In this document: piece after piece, positions 6,951-15,958 of the stretch
Position numbering within the stretch: the first letter of the stretch is position 1
Layout: every line of letters starts with the position of its first letter
From: CAZUTK01 sp964623265
GTDB lineage: Bacteria > Electryoneota > B3-LCP
Reading direction: 5' to 3'
DNA: 32,001 bases
NCBI GenBank assembly: GCA_964623265.1
Contig: CAZUTK010000031.1
Coordinates: 1-32,001, forward strand
Program-made: the position numbers and the translations under genes
Notes under the pieces: generated by a model
Seen by the model: only the letters and a program-made list of their open reading frames with translations
What the model was told of the DNA's origin: nothing
The model's database searches: none

Positions 6951-7793
6951 CTAAGGTTCCAGGAGGTAGCTTGCGCCTTCCACCTGGATATTTTCGATCG
7001 CTTGTTTCGCTGAGGCGATGTTCTCAAACACCCCATAGACAGATGAACCGCTGCCGGAAAGCGAAGCGAAAAAAGCACCGCTTCTCAGCAACAGTTCTTT
7101 GATCTCGCCTAATTGCGGATAGTGCTGAAAAACCAGCGGTTCAAAATCGTTCGTCAAAAACCGCCGCATTGCGGGATTTGCAAGAATATCCGATTTAGAT
7201 CCGTTAAAGATAATATTTTCTCTTTTCGATGTCAAGTGATAAGTTTTAATGTTTTTATAAGCCCATTTTGTGGAAATCCGGATCTTCGGCGCGATTAAGA
7301 GCAATGGATTCTGGATGATCGGCGGACGCCTTCGCAGTATCTCGCCTCGACCTGCGACCGAACAACAGCCACCCAAAATGAAAAAAGGAACATCCGAACC
7401 GAGATGAGCCGCATATTTCCGAAGTTCAAATGGTTGGAGATTCAGCTTCCAAAACTCATTTAGTCCCTTCAAGACCGCCGCAGCATCCGAGGACCCTCCA
7501 CCCAGCCCGGCTCCTGTCGGAATTCGTTTGATCAAATGGATGCGGACTCCATATTCGCCCTCCCGTGCGGCTTCTCTCAAAATCTGCGCTGCACGCACGC
7601 AGAGGTTGCTCTCATCCGTCGGCAGGTCGGAATCGTCGCAGGTCATGGAAATGGAAAAATCCGGAGCAGGACGCAGGATGATCGTATCGTAAAGATTGAT
7701 CTCCTGCATGATGCTCCGGATCTCGTGATATCCATCCGCGCGCACGCCCGTGATCCGCAAGCCGATGTTCACCTTGGCGCGCGCTGTCAGAAT
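6951..7793 (-). CDS. ispE: 4-diphosphocytidyl-2-C-methyl-D-erythritol kinase, start codon non-canonical
   Basis: IspE is the GHMP kinase that phosphorylates CDP-methylerythritol in the MEP isoprenoid pathway. It has the substrate loop AKVNIGLRITGVRADGYHEI at the start, the ATP loop PTGAGLGGGSSDAAA and the Asp in HLGSDVPFFILGG. A C-terminal SGSGSSVYGVF glycine motif follows. The conserved Lys of AKVN is encoded at 7773-7775, yet between it and the in-frame stop at 7881-7883 there is no ATG, GTG or TTG. GTG at 7772 would delete that Lys. I place the start at ATT 7793, ten bases after AGAAGGA, giving about 280 residues; CTG 7790 is the alternative. A sequencing error cannot be excluded. The gene begins 77 bases after the tyrosine-kinase stop. 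Confidence 0.88.
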   Translation of the reverse strand: MLTARAKVNIGLRITGVRADGYHEIRSIMQEINLYDTIILRPAPDFSISMTCDDSDLPTDESNLCVRAAQILREAAREGEYGVRIHLIKRIPTGAGLGGGSSDAAAVLKGLNEFWKLNLQPFELRKYAAHLGSDVPFFILGGCCSVAGRGEILRRRPPIIQNPLLLIAPKIRISTKWAYKNIKTYHLTSKRENIIFNGSKSDILANPAMRRFLTNDFEPLVFQHYPQLGEIKELLLRSGAFFASLSGSGSSVYGVFENIASAKQAIENIQVEGASYLLEP

Positions 7794-7869
7794 GAGTTCA
7801 GATTCCTTCTTTCTATTCAGATTAGCAACGATCTCTAGACGCTCTCCGTTTTCGTCGTCCGCCCGCTGA

Positions 7870-10149
7870 TCAAGCTGCCTCTATATCGGCTTTCTCGGCC
7901 GCAAGCTCTTTTTTATGGCGACGCTGCTTTTTCTTCGATCCGTAGTAGTAGTAATACTGATAGTAGTGATAATAATAGTAGTAAGATCCATAGATGCGTT
8001 TGACATCCAGCCCGTTCAACAGCACGCCGATCAAATTGGCGCGGACATTGCTCAGCAGTTGGATGGCGCGTTCGACTTCCTTGCGGTTCACGTATCCGGA
8101 TGAGACTACCAGCAGGAGCGCATCTGTGCGCGTCGAAAGGACCGCCGCGTCCGTGACCGCGATCACGGGAGGCGAATCGAGCAGGATCATATCGTAGCGC
8201 TGCTGCAGAACGGACAGAGCCTTGCGCATTGCATTCGAAGAGAGCAGTTCGGAGGGATTAGGCGGTATATCCCCGGCGGTGATGATATCCAGGTTTTCGA
8301 TGCCGGTGGATTTGATCACCTCGTCCAGAGTGTACGTCCCTAACAGCGCATTGGTCAGACCGATCTGACGTTCCACCTTGAACAGGCTGTGCATAGTAGG
8401 GCGCCGCAAATCGCCGTCTATGATGAGGATGCGCCCGCCCATTTGCGCCATGGTGATGGCTAAGTTGGCGACGGTCGTGGATTTTCCCTCTTTGGTTGCG
8501 GAGCTGGAAATCAGCAGCGTCTTGATGGGGTGATCGAGATTCGCGAAGAGGATATTGGTGCGCAGCGAACGATATGCTTCGGAGATCGGCGACTTGGGCG
8601 AGAAATTCGTGATGAGTTTCGTGGTCAAGCGCGCGCGGTCTTCCGGTGAAATCTTGTGGCCGTGCCGCTTCATCCGCCGCGCGATCTCTTCCGGATTGAT
8701 TGTCGGGATGGCGCCGAGCACATTTACCTTCAGCTTCTCCAGATCCTCCACCGTGCGCACCGATCCATCGAGCAACTCGATCGTGAACGAAATCGCCACT
8801 CCCAGACCTAATCCGAAGAAGATCGCCAGAAAGATGTTCAGCTTTTTATTAGGCCGTATGGGCAACTGGGGGGGAACCGCGGGGTCTAGGATGCGCACGT
8901 TGGCGGTCTTTCCGGCTTCCGCGATGCGGGATTCCTCGTACTTTTCGCTGCGCATCAGGTAAATCTTCTCGTTCAATTCCGCGTTTCGCATCAGGCGTAC
9001 GAGTTCGAGATTCTTCTCGGGGATCGCCTCCAGTTGACGTTCATACGATTCCACCACTTCCCGCAGCGCTTCCGTCCGGGCTGAAAGAGACTTGATGTTG
9101 ATGTCCGCCTTCAAAATCTGGTCGAACAGCTCTTGGGACGTCTTCAGCGGATCAATCGAAGAGATGCCGGAATTTGCGATCTTGTGCGCTTCTTCGATGA
9201 GCGCCTTTTTGGCTTCCTCGATTTCGCGTTCCACATTATTCACTACGACTTCATAACCCGGAGAAGCTTTCGCGATCAGATTGGCGATCAGGGCTTGTTT
9301 TTCTGCGATGCGGTTTTGCAGCTCTTGGATCAACGGAGAGGAGATTTTGGACACGTCGTCCACGAGCGTGGATTTGGCTTCCGCCAGTTTGTTCTTCAGA
9401 TTCTGATAGGCGAGCTGGTTTTCCTGTAATTCGGCTTCCGCTTCATTCAGGTGAGCGCGGAAGATGGCGGTCTGTTCCACCAGCTTCACGGTCTCTTCAT
9501 CCAGAGCCACCAGTTTGTGGGATTCCTTGTACGTCTTCAGCGCCTCTTCCGATTCGGACAATTTGCTGCGCACGCTGTCCAACTGAGATTCCAAAAATTT
9601 GCGGACTTCCCCGACCTCTCCTTTGGAAATCTCAAGATTCTGTGTGTAAAACTGACGAGCCACTTCATTGGCGAGATAGGCGGCTTCGAAGGCGGAATTC
9701 GCCGTCACTTTCACGAGGATGATGTCGGTATCTTTGACCGGTTCGACCGCGATAACGTCCCGCAGGTTCTTCACTTTATCGTTGAAGCTGACCGGTTTCC
9801 CGTCCTCGGTGTAATCCGCTAAAATCTTTAAATTGCTGCGATAGGGGGAATTCTCCAGACTGCGGATGACGCGTTCCGCCAGAGTGCGACTCTTGATCAC
9901 TTCCACTTGATTCGTGATCATCGTCTGGGAATTGAGCAGACCGGAAAAGCCGAAAACCGACTGTTCCAGGCGCCCCTTGTCTTCGATCATAATCGTGGTG
10001 GACGCCTGGTACACCGGTTCCATTTTATAGGTGAAATAGGTCGTCGTCCCCAGCACGACCAAGAAACTAAGGAGAATGATCCAACGACCCCGCAGGATGA
10101 TGCGAAAATACTCGTTGAGTTTTACCGTACTCTCATGTTGTTCCGTCAT
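7870..10149 (-). CDS. Wzc-type chain-length determinant / bacterial tyrosine kinase
   Basis: This fused polysaccharide co-polymerase and BY-kinase controls export and chain length of capsule or exopolysaccharide by cycles of tyrosine autophosphorylation. In the 759 residues I see an N-terminal Wzz domain with a first membrane helix (about 23-41), a long periplasmic coiled-coil region (about 170-410), a proline-rich PNKK segment leading into a second helix (about 438-458), and a cytoplasmic kinase. The kinase has Walker A SATKEGKST (about 550-558), Walker A' ILIIDGDLRRP (574-584) and Walker B DMILLDSP (653-660), plus EAYRSLRTNI. The C-terminal substrate cluster is extreme: 13 Tyr in 17 residues (720-736), followed by a Lys/Arg-rich end. 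Its start overlaps the phosphatase gene by 17 bases, so the two are coupled. Confidence 0.94.
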   Translation of the reverse strand: MTEQHESTVKLNEYFRIILRGRWIILLSFLVVLGTTTYFTYKMEPVYQASTTIMIEDKGRLEQSVFGFSGLLNSQTMITNQVEVIKSRTLAERVIRSLENSPYRSNLKILADYTEDGKPVSFNDKVKNLRDVIAVEPVKDTDIILVKVTANSAFEAAYLANEVARQFYTQNLEISKGEVGEVRKFLESQLDSVRSKLSESEEALKTYKESHKLVALDEETVKLVEQTAIFRAHLNEAEAELQENQLAYQNLKNKLAEAKSTLVDDVSKISSPLIQELQNRIAEKQALIANLIAKASPGYEVVVNNVEREIEEAKKALIEEAHKIANSGISSIDPLKTSQELFDQILKADINIKSLSARTEALREVVESYERQLEAIPEKNLELVRLMRNAELNEKIYLMRSEKYEESRIAEAGKTANVRILDPAVPPQLPIRPNKKLNIFLAIFFGLGLGVAISFTIELLDGSVRTVEDLEKLKVNVLGAIPTINPEEIARRMKRHGHKISPEDRARLTTKLITNFSPKSPISEAYRSLRTNILFANLDHPIKTLLISSSATKEGKSTTVANLAITMAQMGGRILIIDGDLRRPTMHSLFKVERQIGLTNALLGTYTLDEVIKSTGIENLDIITAGDIPPNPSELLSSNAMRKALSVLQQRYDMILLDSPPVIAVTDAAVLSTRTDALLLVVSSGYVNRKEVERAIQLLSNVRANLIGVLLNGLDVKRIYGSYYYYYHYYQYYYYYGSKKKQRRHKKELAAEKADIEAA

Positions 10150-10900
10150 CTTCTTCCCCCTGAAAATTGACCAACCGTTCGTTTTCAGACCAGGGCAGCC
10201 CTTCGAGGATGATCTGCGCGTTCCAAGTGACCAAGCGGCGAGCTGCCGCCGCTCCGATCACCTCGGCGGCGGCATCCACCGCCGGCATCAGTTCCGGTCC
10301 ACGATTGAGGCTGTGCATATCGGACGCAATCACATGCACCCAACCCATTTTTAGCAAATACTGCGCCAGTTTTCGCACAGTCCGACCGAACATCCCCGTC
10401 AGGCTGCCGGAATTGATCTGCAGCAACGCCCCCATTTTTACGATCTTCCCAGCTACGGCGGGTTTATCTAAAATCACCGCATTGCGCTCCGGATGAGCGA
10501 TGACCGGCACAATGCCCATTTTCGCCAGACTGAGCAGTTCGCGGTCATACGCCTTCGGAATGTCGCCCAGCGGAAATTCAACTAGAATGTATTTTCTCGT
10601 TCCATTCAGCGTCCCGGCCCCATAAGAAACGAAGTTGGCGAGATTCGGCTGGAAGTAAATTTCCGTGCCCAACAGGATCGTCAGACCAGGCAATTCCCCC
10701 GCGATGACTTCCTTGAAACTCCGGTATTTTTCCGAAATCTGAGAATTGTTCGCTAAGCTTAAGCGGTTTAAAACATGCGGGGTTGCGACGATGGTTCTGG
10801 TTCCGGCTTCCCATGCGGCAGCCGCCAAATCCAGAGACTCTTCGAGTGTGGACGGTCCATCATCTAGATCCGGGAGGATATGCGTATGAAGGTCAATCAT
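10133..10900 (-). CDS. PHP-type tyrosine-protein phosphatase (CpsB/YwqE family)
   Basis: Members of this manganese-dependent PHP family dephosphorylate the tyrosine cluster of BY-kinases. The 255-residue product begins MIDLHTHILPDLDDGP, with the first metal motif HTH and a further DDG. Later it has VATPHV, GTEIYF, IAHPERN (about 134-140) and IASDMHSLN with the SDxH metal ligands (about 191-194). Length and motif order match CpsB/YwqE closely. Its stop region overlaps the start of the kinase gene by 17 bases, and its own start overlaps the preceding membrane-protein gene by 8 bases, so the three are probably made in fixed ratio. No Shine-Dalgarno is evident, consistent with coupling. Confidence 0.92.
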   Translation of the reverse strand: MIDLHTHILPDLDDGPSTLEESLDLAAAAWEAGTRTIVATPHVLNRLSLANNSQISEKYRSFKEVIAGELPGLTILLGTEIYFQPNLANFVSYGAGTLNGTRKYILVEFPLGDIPKAYDRELLSLAKMGIVPVIAHPERNAVILDKPAVAGKIVKMGALLQINSGSLTGMFGRTVRKLAQYLLKMGWVHVIASDMHSLNRGPELMPAVDAAAEVIGAAAARRLVTWNAQIILEGLPWSENERLVNFQGEEDDGTT

Positions 10901-12014
10901 GAGATTCGCGTTCTGACTTTTCCTGCTTTGAGCTTGTTTGATGATCCTGCGGCAATTGGGCTTTCATTTCCGAAAACTTGAAATGCTGGCTCCAGAAGCA
11001 GCCCAACCCCAAAAGCGTCAGAGGAATGTACTGGGCTAAATGCAGCATAATGGCGACCCCCATCGCCGTCCCCGCCGGCACGCCGAAAAGCTGAACGCCG
11101 GACGCGACGAAATAATGGAGCGTCCCCACAGCCCCCGGCGCGGAGGGTATGGCGATGCCGATGGTGTTGAAGATCAGTAAGACAATAGCGGCGAGAATGG
11201 GATTCTCGTAGATCTTCGGAAACGCCGGATCCACAAGATGGAATGCTGTCAAAGTTAAAAACGAACTGAAAATATAGATTAACTGCAGGATCAGGGTGTG
11301 AACGAAGACTGCGGTGTAATGGCGCGCGGCGCGGAGAATCTGCAAACCGCTGGAGAAAGACTCGAGAGTCCTCAATAAGAAGGCGCTCACCTTCACCGGC
11401 ACGGGGCGCAGCAGGATCGTTAAAAAGCGAATCGTCCGCTCCGTGCTGATCAAGAGCGACAGTAAAAAAGCGAAAGCCAGAACGACTCCCCCCCCCAGGA
11501 TCAACAGCCAGCGCCGATAGATCTCCGGAAAGGGAAAGAAGAAAATGGTGACCGCCAGCAGACTCACGCCGGCTAGGATATCCACCAGCCGTTCCACCAC
11601 TATCGTCGCCAGAGCGCTGGTCTTGCTGATGTTCTCCGCACGACCGAGAACGTAGGCTCGATAGATTTCGCCCATGCGCAGCGGCAGCACATTGTTGATC
11701 ATATAACCGATGTTCATAGCGTTGTACACCGACCGAAAGCGCAAATTCGGTTCGACCGGTGTCAGCAGAATCCGCCAGCGCTGCGCGCGAAAAAAAAGGC
11801 TGATCAGCAGAAGAATAATGCCGAAGATCAAGTAGATATACTGCGCTTGCGTCAGGGCTTCGCTCAGTTGGTGCAGATCAATTTTCGGATGTCCGAAGAA
11901 GGCGTTGAAAAGGTTATCGGAACCCTGCAAGAACCCGGCGAAACTCGGCTTCCAGAAAGAGAGATAGATGAATAAAAAGCTAAAAAAAACTCCGATGGCG
12001 ATGCGTCGTTTCAT
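10893..12014 (-). CDS. YbhN / lysylphosphatidylglycerol synthase transmembrane-domain protein
   Basis: A polytopic inner-membrane protein of the family formed by the membrane half of MprF and by YbhN/AglD-like proteins, which are implicated in lipid or lipid-linked substrate flipping. The 373-residue product has about eight hydrophobic helices and the family signatures NNVLPLRMGEIYRAYVLGR (about 108-126), ATIVVERLVDILAG (about 136-149) and PSAPGAVGTLHYFV (about 295-308). There is no aminoacyl-transferase domain, so it does not make lysyl-PG itself. It shares overlapping ends with the PHP phosphatase, which suggests a job in the same envelope pathway. The precise substrate cannot be told from sequence. 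Confidence 0.85.
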   Translation of the reverse strand: MKRRIAIGVFFSFLFIYLSFWKPSFAGFLQGSDNLFNAFFGHPKIDLHQLSEALTQAQYIYLIFGIILLLISLFFRAQRWRILLTPVEPNLRFRSVYNAMNIGYMINNVLPLRMGEIYRAYVLGRAENISKTSALATIVVERLVDILAGVSLLAVTIFFFPFPEIYRRWLLILGGGVVLAFAFLLSLLISTERTIRFLTILLRPVPVKVSAFLLRTLESFSSGLQILRAARHYTAVFVHTLILQLIYIFSSFLTLTAFHLVDPAFPKIYENPILAAIVLLIFNTIGIAIPSAPGAVGTLHYFVASGVQLFGVPAGTAMGVAIMLHLAQYIPLTLLGLGCFWSQHFKFSEMKAQLPQDHQTSSKQEKSERESHD

Positions 12015-12065
12015 AGTGTCCGTACTGTGAAGCAGACAGGCGCCGAATCCGGCGAGCTCCCTGGC

Positions 12066-12719
12066 TCAGCGCAAATCAATCACTTCCGCGCCTGCAGGCG
12101 AGTCAAATCGGAAAATCTGGTCAGGCAATTTTTGCCCGGTCTGGAAATCTTCAAATTCGAAGACGGTCACGTTCCCCGCCAGATCTTCCAGACGCACCCG
12201 TCGGGTCAAATATTGATCTTGATCCACCCATACTTCCAAGCTTTTCGTAGGATCAGCGGCTTCGCGCGGAAGAAGATTCAGCACAAAACAGGGGATATCG
12301 CCGATCCACGCTTCTGATACTCCGACTACGCGGTATTTTTTAGGAAATTCGAACAGCAGCCGATCCGGCGCGATGAATGGGGTCTCTTCCGCATCCGCAC
12401 GGTAAAGGATGACTTGATTTTCGCCGGAATGGAACGACCATAACGTCTTCCCATCGCAGACGAGGGTTTGTTCCCGCGACTCCAAGCGATAACGTCCTTT
12501 TCCGCCCAGAAAAATTCTGCCTTCCAGTTCTTCGCGGGTGCCCGCTCCCTGCGATTCGGACGCCGTGATCATACTGAAATGCAGAGTGAGGTGCTTGAGC
12601 GATTTGTACTTCGCCTGCACGCGTGCAATCACGTCTTCTCCGGAAGCCGACAGGGCAGGGCGGATGTGCGCCAGGGCGAAACAACAGAGAATCAAGATTA
12701 GAAGGCGATGATTTCTCAT
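12066..12719 (-). CDS. lolA: Outer-membrane lipoprotein carrier protein LolA-like
   Basis: LolA shuttles lipoproteins through the periplasm from LolCDE to the outer membrane. From the ATG at 12719 the product is 217 residues with a signal peptide: MRNHRLL, a hydrophobic stretch, then cleavage near ALSA/SGE. The mature part begins EDVIARVQAKYKSLKHLTLHFS and shows the LolA half-barrel pattern, including GRIFLGGKGRYRLES, TLVCDGKTLWSF and the late DLAGNVTVFEFEDFQTGQKLPDQIFRF. ATGs at 12734 and 12767 are also in frame; none has a strong ribosome site, and I chose the one giving a clean signal peptide. LolB is not in the window. The gene lies between ftsK and the membrane-protein gene, as in many diderms where lolA follows ftsK. 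Confidence 0.87.
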   Translation of the reverse strand: MRNHRLLILILCCFALAHIRPALSASGEDVIARVQAKYKSLKHLTLHFSMITASESQGAGTREELEGRIFLGGKGRYRLESREQTLVCDGKTLWSFHSGENQVILYRADAEETPFIAPDRLLFEFPKKYRVVGVSEAWIGDIPCFVLNLLPREAADPTKSLEVWVDQDQYLTRRVRLEDLAGNVTVFEFEDFQTGQKLPDQIFRFDSPAGAEVIDLR

Positions 12720-12819
12720 GTGGGAAAGCGGCATAACTCTTTTGAAAACCAGACTTACCGATGCCATTTCTCAAAATAACTCATTCGTAGCGATAAAGAT
12801 TCGAAAAAAGAGCGAATTT

Positions 12820-15126
12820 TTACCCGTTCGGCGTCGTGCGGGATGATTCCGGTGAGGGCGTTCCGGAGCTGATTTGATTCAGATATTCTTCGCCGACCAG
12901 CACTTCCCGCGCCTTCGATCCATCGAAAGGTCCGACGATTCCGGCGCGTTCCAGTTGGTCAATCAAACGGCCTGCGCGGGCGTACCCGATCTTCAAACGG
13001 CGCTGCAAAATGGACACGGACGCCTGACCCTGATGAATGACGATCCTCACGGCGTCGTTGAAGAATTCATCCAGCTCGCCCGAGATTTCACCGTCCGGTC
13101 CGGCGATACCGTCCAGCCGCGGCACTTTTAACGGATAGCGGTAGAAGTCATCCGGCTGATTCTCGATATGAGTGACGATGGCGTCAATTTCCGCCGGGCT
13201 GACGTAGCAACAGTGAATGCGTTCGGGTTGACCGCGCCCCGGCGGGATGAAGAGCGCGTCGCCGTTGCCCAGCAGAGTTTCGGCGCCGTTGGTGTCCAGA
13301 ATGGTGCGCGAATCCACCTTGGAAGCGACCTGAAACGCCAGTCTGGCGGGGAAATTGGCTTTGATCACGCCGGTGATGACATCCACAGACGGGCGTTGCG
13401 TGGCGACGATCAGATGGATGCCGACGGCTCGCGCCATCTGCGCCAGACGGGCGATCGGGTCCTCGATATCTTTGGCGGATATCATCATCAAATCCGCCAA
13501 CTCGTCAATCACTACAATCAGATAGCTTAACGGCGGGAGGACTTCCCCATCTCCGGAAACGGCTTCACCCCGGGCAGCCAGACGATTGAATTCCTCGATG
13601 TTGCGAACCCCTGCCGCCGCCAAGATATCATAGCGGCGCCCCATTTCCATTTCGACCCCACCCAGAGCCGCGACGGCATTCGCGGGCGTCGTGATCACCT
13701 CTTCGTCCAGATCCGGGGAGGTCATCAGATGGTGACGCGCCAGACGGGCATAGCCGGACATCTCCAGCTTCTTGGGGTCAATGATGACAAATTGAAGCCG
13801 CTGCGGAGGGTTGCGCAGGAGCAAACTGGCGATGATGGCGTTCAAACAGACGGATTTGCCGGACCCGGTCGTCCCCGCCACCAGCAGGTGCGGCATTCGT
13901 CCCAGATCGCTGACGTAAGGATCGCCGGCAGCGGTCTGCCCCAAGGCAATCGCCAGCGAAGAAGGATGCTCTTGAAAGGAAGGATGGCTCGCCACGGACT
14001 TCAGCACCACCGTGGAAGGATGGCGGTTGGGAATTTCGATCCCCACGGCGCCCTGCCCCGGGATAGGCGCCTGGATGCGGATGGCGCGAGCCCGCAGGAC
14101 CAGAGCCAGATCATCCGCCAGAGCGCTGATGCGGCTGACCTTAACGCCAGGATCCGGTTCCAGATCAAAGCGTGTGATGACCGGACCCGGATTGACCTTG
14201 ATCACGCGGGCGCCAACGCCGAAATCCGAGAGCGCCGTCTGCAAGCGCTTGGCTTTGGCTCGAAGTTCTTCCGGTGCATCGGGCGATTCAGGCGGCGGTT
14301 CCGAAAGCAGCGTCAGAGGGGGTAAAATATACTCCCCTTGCTTTCTGGCGCCTGCTGCGCCTGCGGATGCGGCATGAAAAGGCAGCGTCAGAGTCGAATT
14401 GCGCTGCTGGATTTCCACTTGAGGCTTGGATTCGTCTTGTGTCCCATCAGCCGTTGCTTCGGATGACACCTCTTCCTCATCATCCTCGAAGCCGCCGGAC
14501 TCTTTTGCCGGCGATCCAATCCCTGCCATCTGCGCGCGCTCCTCCGCCGACGACGCCGCCCGACGCCGGCTATGCCATTCTTGAAGCCGCATCGCCCCTA
14601 TTTTCACGCCGTTCAACGCCCCCTCGAGGATCAAAGAGGGCCGAAAACGGAGCAGCGCGATTCCGCCGATCACGACGACCAGGATCCAAATCATCCAAGC
14701 GCCCGCTGGACCCATAAAGTTGTACATGGCATCGCCGAAGATCAAACCGATCCAGCCGGTGATTTCCGAATTTGGAGTAGGAGCGCCCAGCAGGTAGAAA
14801 ACGAAGGATATCCAGAAGGCGAGAAACAGCAGACCCAAGCTGATCCAGAAGACCTTGCTCTTCTTCCACCTTAAAAAGACGGCAAAAGACAAGAGAAACA
14901 GCAGGAGGGGAAACACCCAGGAAGCCCAGCGTCCGAAAGTGAAAGGGATCAGCAAGCCGGAGAGCCGCTCACCGAAGCCCCGCAGGATATTCCCGCCCGG
15001 GTAGGAAGCCAGAGCCAGAGTGGTGAGAATCGCCAGCGCCAACAGAAAAACGCCCGCGATTTCCCGCGAGCGTCCGCGATCCAGCCCCGCGGACGCCTTG
15101 CGCTTTTTTGATGTTGCCCCGGCCAT
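12820..15126 (-). CDS. ftsK: DNA translocase FtsK/SpoIIIE
   Basis: FtsK is anchored at the division septum and pumps DNA to finish chromosome segregation. The 768-residue product has an N-terminal membrane domain of about four helices (roughly 23-160), a short acidic linker (about 190-260), the alpha domain (about 285-380), and the RecA-like motor with Walker A VAGTTGSGKS (about 416-425), FVIIDPKKLEMS and a Walker B region LIVVIDELADLMM. The C-terminal winged-helix gamma domain (about 690-755), which reads KOPS/SRS orientation sequences, is present: ASVSILQRRLKIGYARAGRL. The linker is short compared with Escherichia coli, giving SpoIIIE-like size. The ATG at 15126 has no clear ribosome site. 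comB ends 76 bases upstream. Confidence 0.96.
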   Translation of the reverse strand: MAGATSKKRKASAGLDRGRSREIAGVFLLALAILTTLALASYPGGNILRGFGERLSGLLIPFTFGRWASWVFPLLLFLLSFAVFLRWKKSKVFWISLGLLFLAFWISFVFYLLGAPTPNSEITGWIGLIFGDAMYNFMGPAGAWMIWILVVVIGGIALLRFRPSLILEGALNGVKIGAMRLQEWHSRRRAASSAEERAQMAGIGSPAKESGGFEDDEEEVSSEATADGTQDESKPQVEIQQRNSTLTLPFHAASAGAAGARKQGEYILPPLTLLSEPPPESPDAPEELRAKAKRLQTALSDFGVGARVIKVNPGPVITRFDLEPDPGVKVSRISALADDLALVLRARAIRIQAPIPGQGAVGIEIPNRHPSTVVLKSVASHPSFQEHPSSLAIALGQTAAGDPYVSDLGRMPHLLVAGTTGSGKSVCLNAIIASLLLRNPPQRLQFVIIDPKKLEMSGYARLARHHLMTSPDLDEEVITTPANAVAALGGVEMEMGRRYDILAAAGVRNIEEFNRLAARGEAVSGDGEVLPPLSYLIVVIDELADLMMISAKDIEDPIARLAQMARAVGIHLIVATQRPSVDVITGVIKANFPARLAFQVASKVDSRTILDTNGAETLLGNGDALFIPPGRGQPERIHCCYVSPAEIDAIVTHIENQPDDFYRYPLKVPRLDGIAGPDGEISGELDEFFNDAVRIVIHQGQASVSILQRRLKIGYARAGRLIDQLERAGIVGPFDGSKAREVLVGEEYLNQISSGTPSPESSRTTPNG

Positions 15127-15202
15127 ACTTTACGATACTGATGACGTGATCACGAGTTGATCCGCGCGAAAAAAGCATCGGTGATCTCAGAAATGTCGCA
15201 AT

Positions 15203-15946
15203 TTATCCGCGGACAGCTTTCTCCTTGCGAGCGGTAATTTTCCCGTCCTTGTAGTACGGCAGCACCGGAATGCGATTCAGGTCGGCGCAGACGGGCAGAT
15301 CGTCCTGCATCCCGATGGATGCGAGGTATTTCCCGTGACGGGATTGCGCGACGACGTCCGCGATGGATTCACTGTAATGGCGATACAGCACCAGCGCCGC
15401 ATTGCCGCCGTCCCCGAGCTCAAGATCGTCCTCATTGCCTGCTTGCAGTTCCGCCAGAATCTGTCCGGCACAAACGGCGTCTTCCAGTGCGAATTGTCCG
15501 AGTTTCCCTGCACAAATAATATCGATCGGTGCCTCGCAGCCGGAAAGTGCGGAGACAACCTGACTCAGATTCACAAAGGCGCCGATATACGTTCCCTGCG
15601 ATTGGCGCGTCTTCACGATCGCCGGGGATCCGTTCGTGCTTCCGAAAATCAAAGTCTTACCTTTAACGACTCTGGAAGTGTATTCCAGCGGCGAGTTTCC
15701 TAAATTGAATCCCTCGATCAATTTCCCTTCGCGTTCTCCGCACAGCAGAATGGCGTCGCGCGAGAGATTGGAAGCCAGTTGAATCGCGGAAGAGATGGAT
15801 TCCGCCGGAATGATTTCCTTGGCTCCAGCCGCCAACGCAGCGCATATGGTGGTGCTGGCGCGCAGCACATCTACCACGACCACTATGTGATCTTTGGTCT
15901 TCTCCTCGTTGATTTCAAGCGGTGTAAGATAGACTTCAACTTTCAT
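15203..15946 (-). CDS. comB: 2-phosphosulfolactate phosphatase family protein
   Basis: ComB-family enzymes are Mg2+-dependent acid phosphatases that convert 2-phosphosulfolactate to sulfolactate, a step in coenzyme M synthesis in methanogens; many bacteria carry a homologue of uncertain purpose. The 247-residue product has the family pattern: VVVVDVLRASTTICAALAAG, LLCGEREGKLIEGFNLGNSP, FGSTNGSPA, and IICAGKLGQFALEDAVCAG. I prefer ATG 15946, which gives MKVEVYLTP; a TTG at 15958 would abut the gcvT stop. Either way the gene follows gcvT with at most 12 bases between. No comA, comC or comDE homologue is in the window, so the actual substrate is open. Confidence 0.88.
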   Translation of the reverse strand: MKVEVYLTPLEINEEKTKDHIVVVVDVLRASTTICAALAAGAKEIIPAESISSAIQLASNLSRDAILLCGEREGKLIEGFNLGNSPLEYTSRVVKGKTLIFGSTNGSPAIVKTRQSQGTYIGAFVNLSQVVSALSGCEAPIDIICAGKLGQFALEDAVCAGQILAELQAGNEDDLELGDGGNAALVLYRHYSESIADVVAQSRHGKYLASIGMQDDLPVCADLNRIPVLPYYKDGKITARKEKAVRG

Positions 15947-15958
15947 ATCGGCACACAA

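Noticed and set aside
12030..12060. Short GC hairpin between the membrane-protein gene and lolA
   Set aside because: Only a 5-bp stem with no T-run; not a credible terminator.
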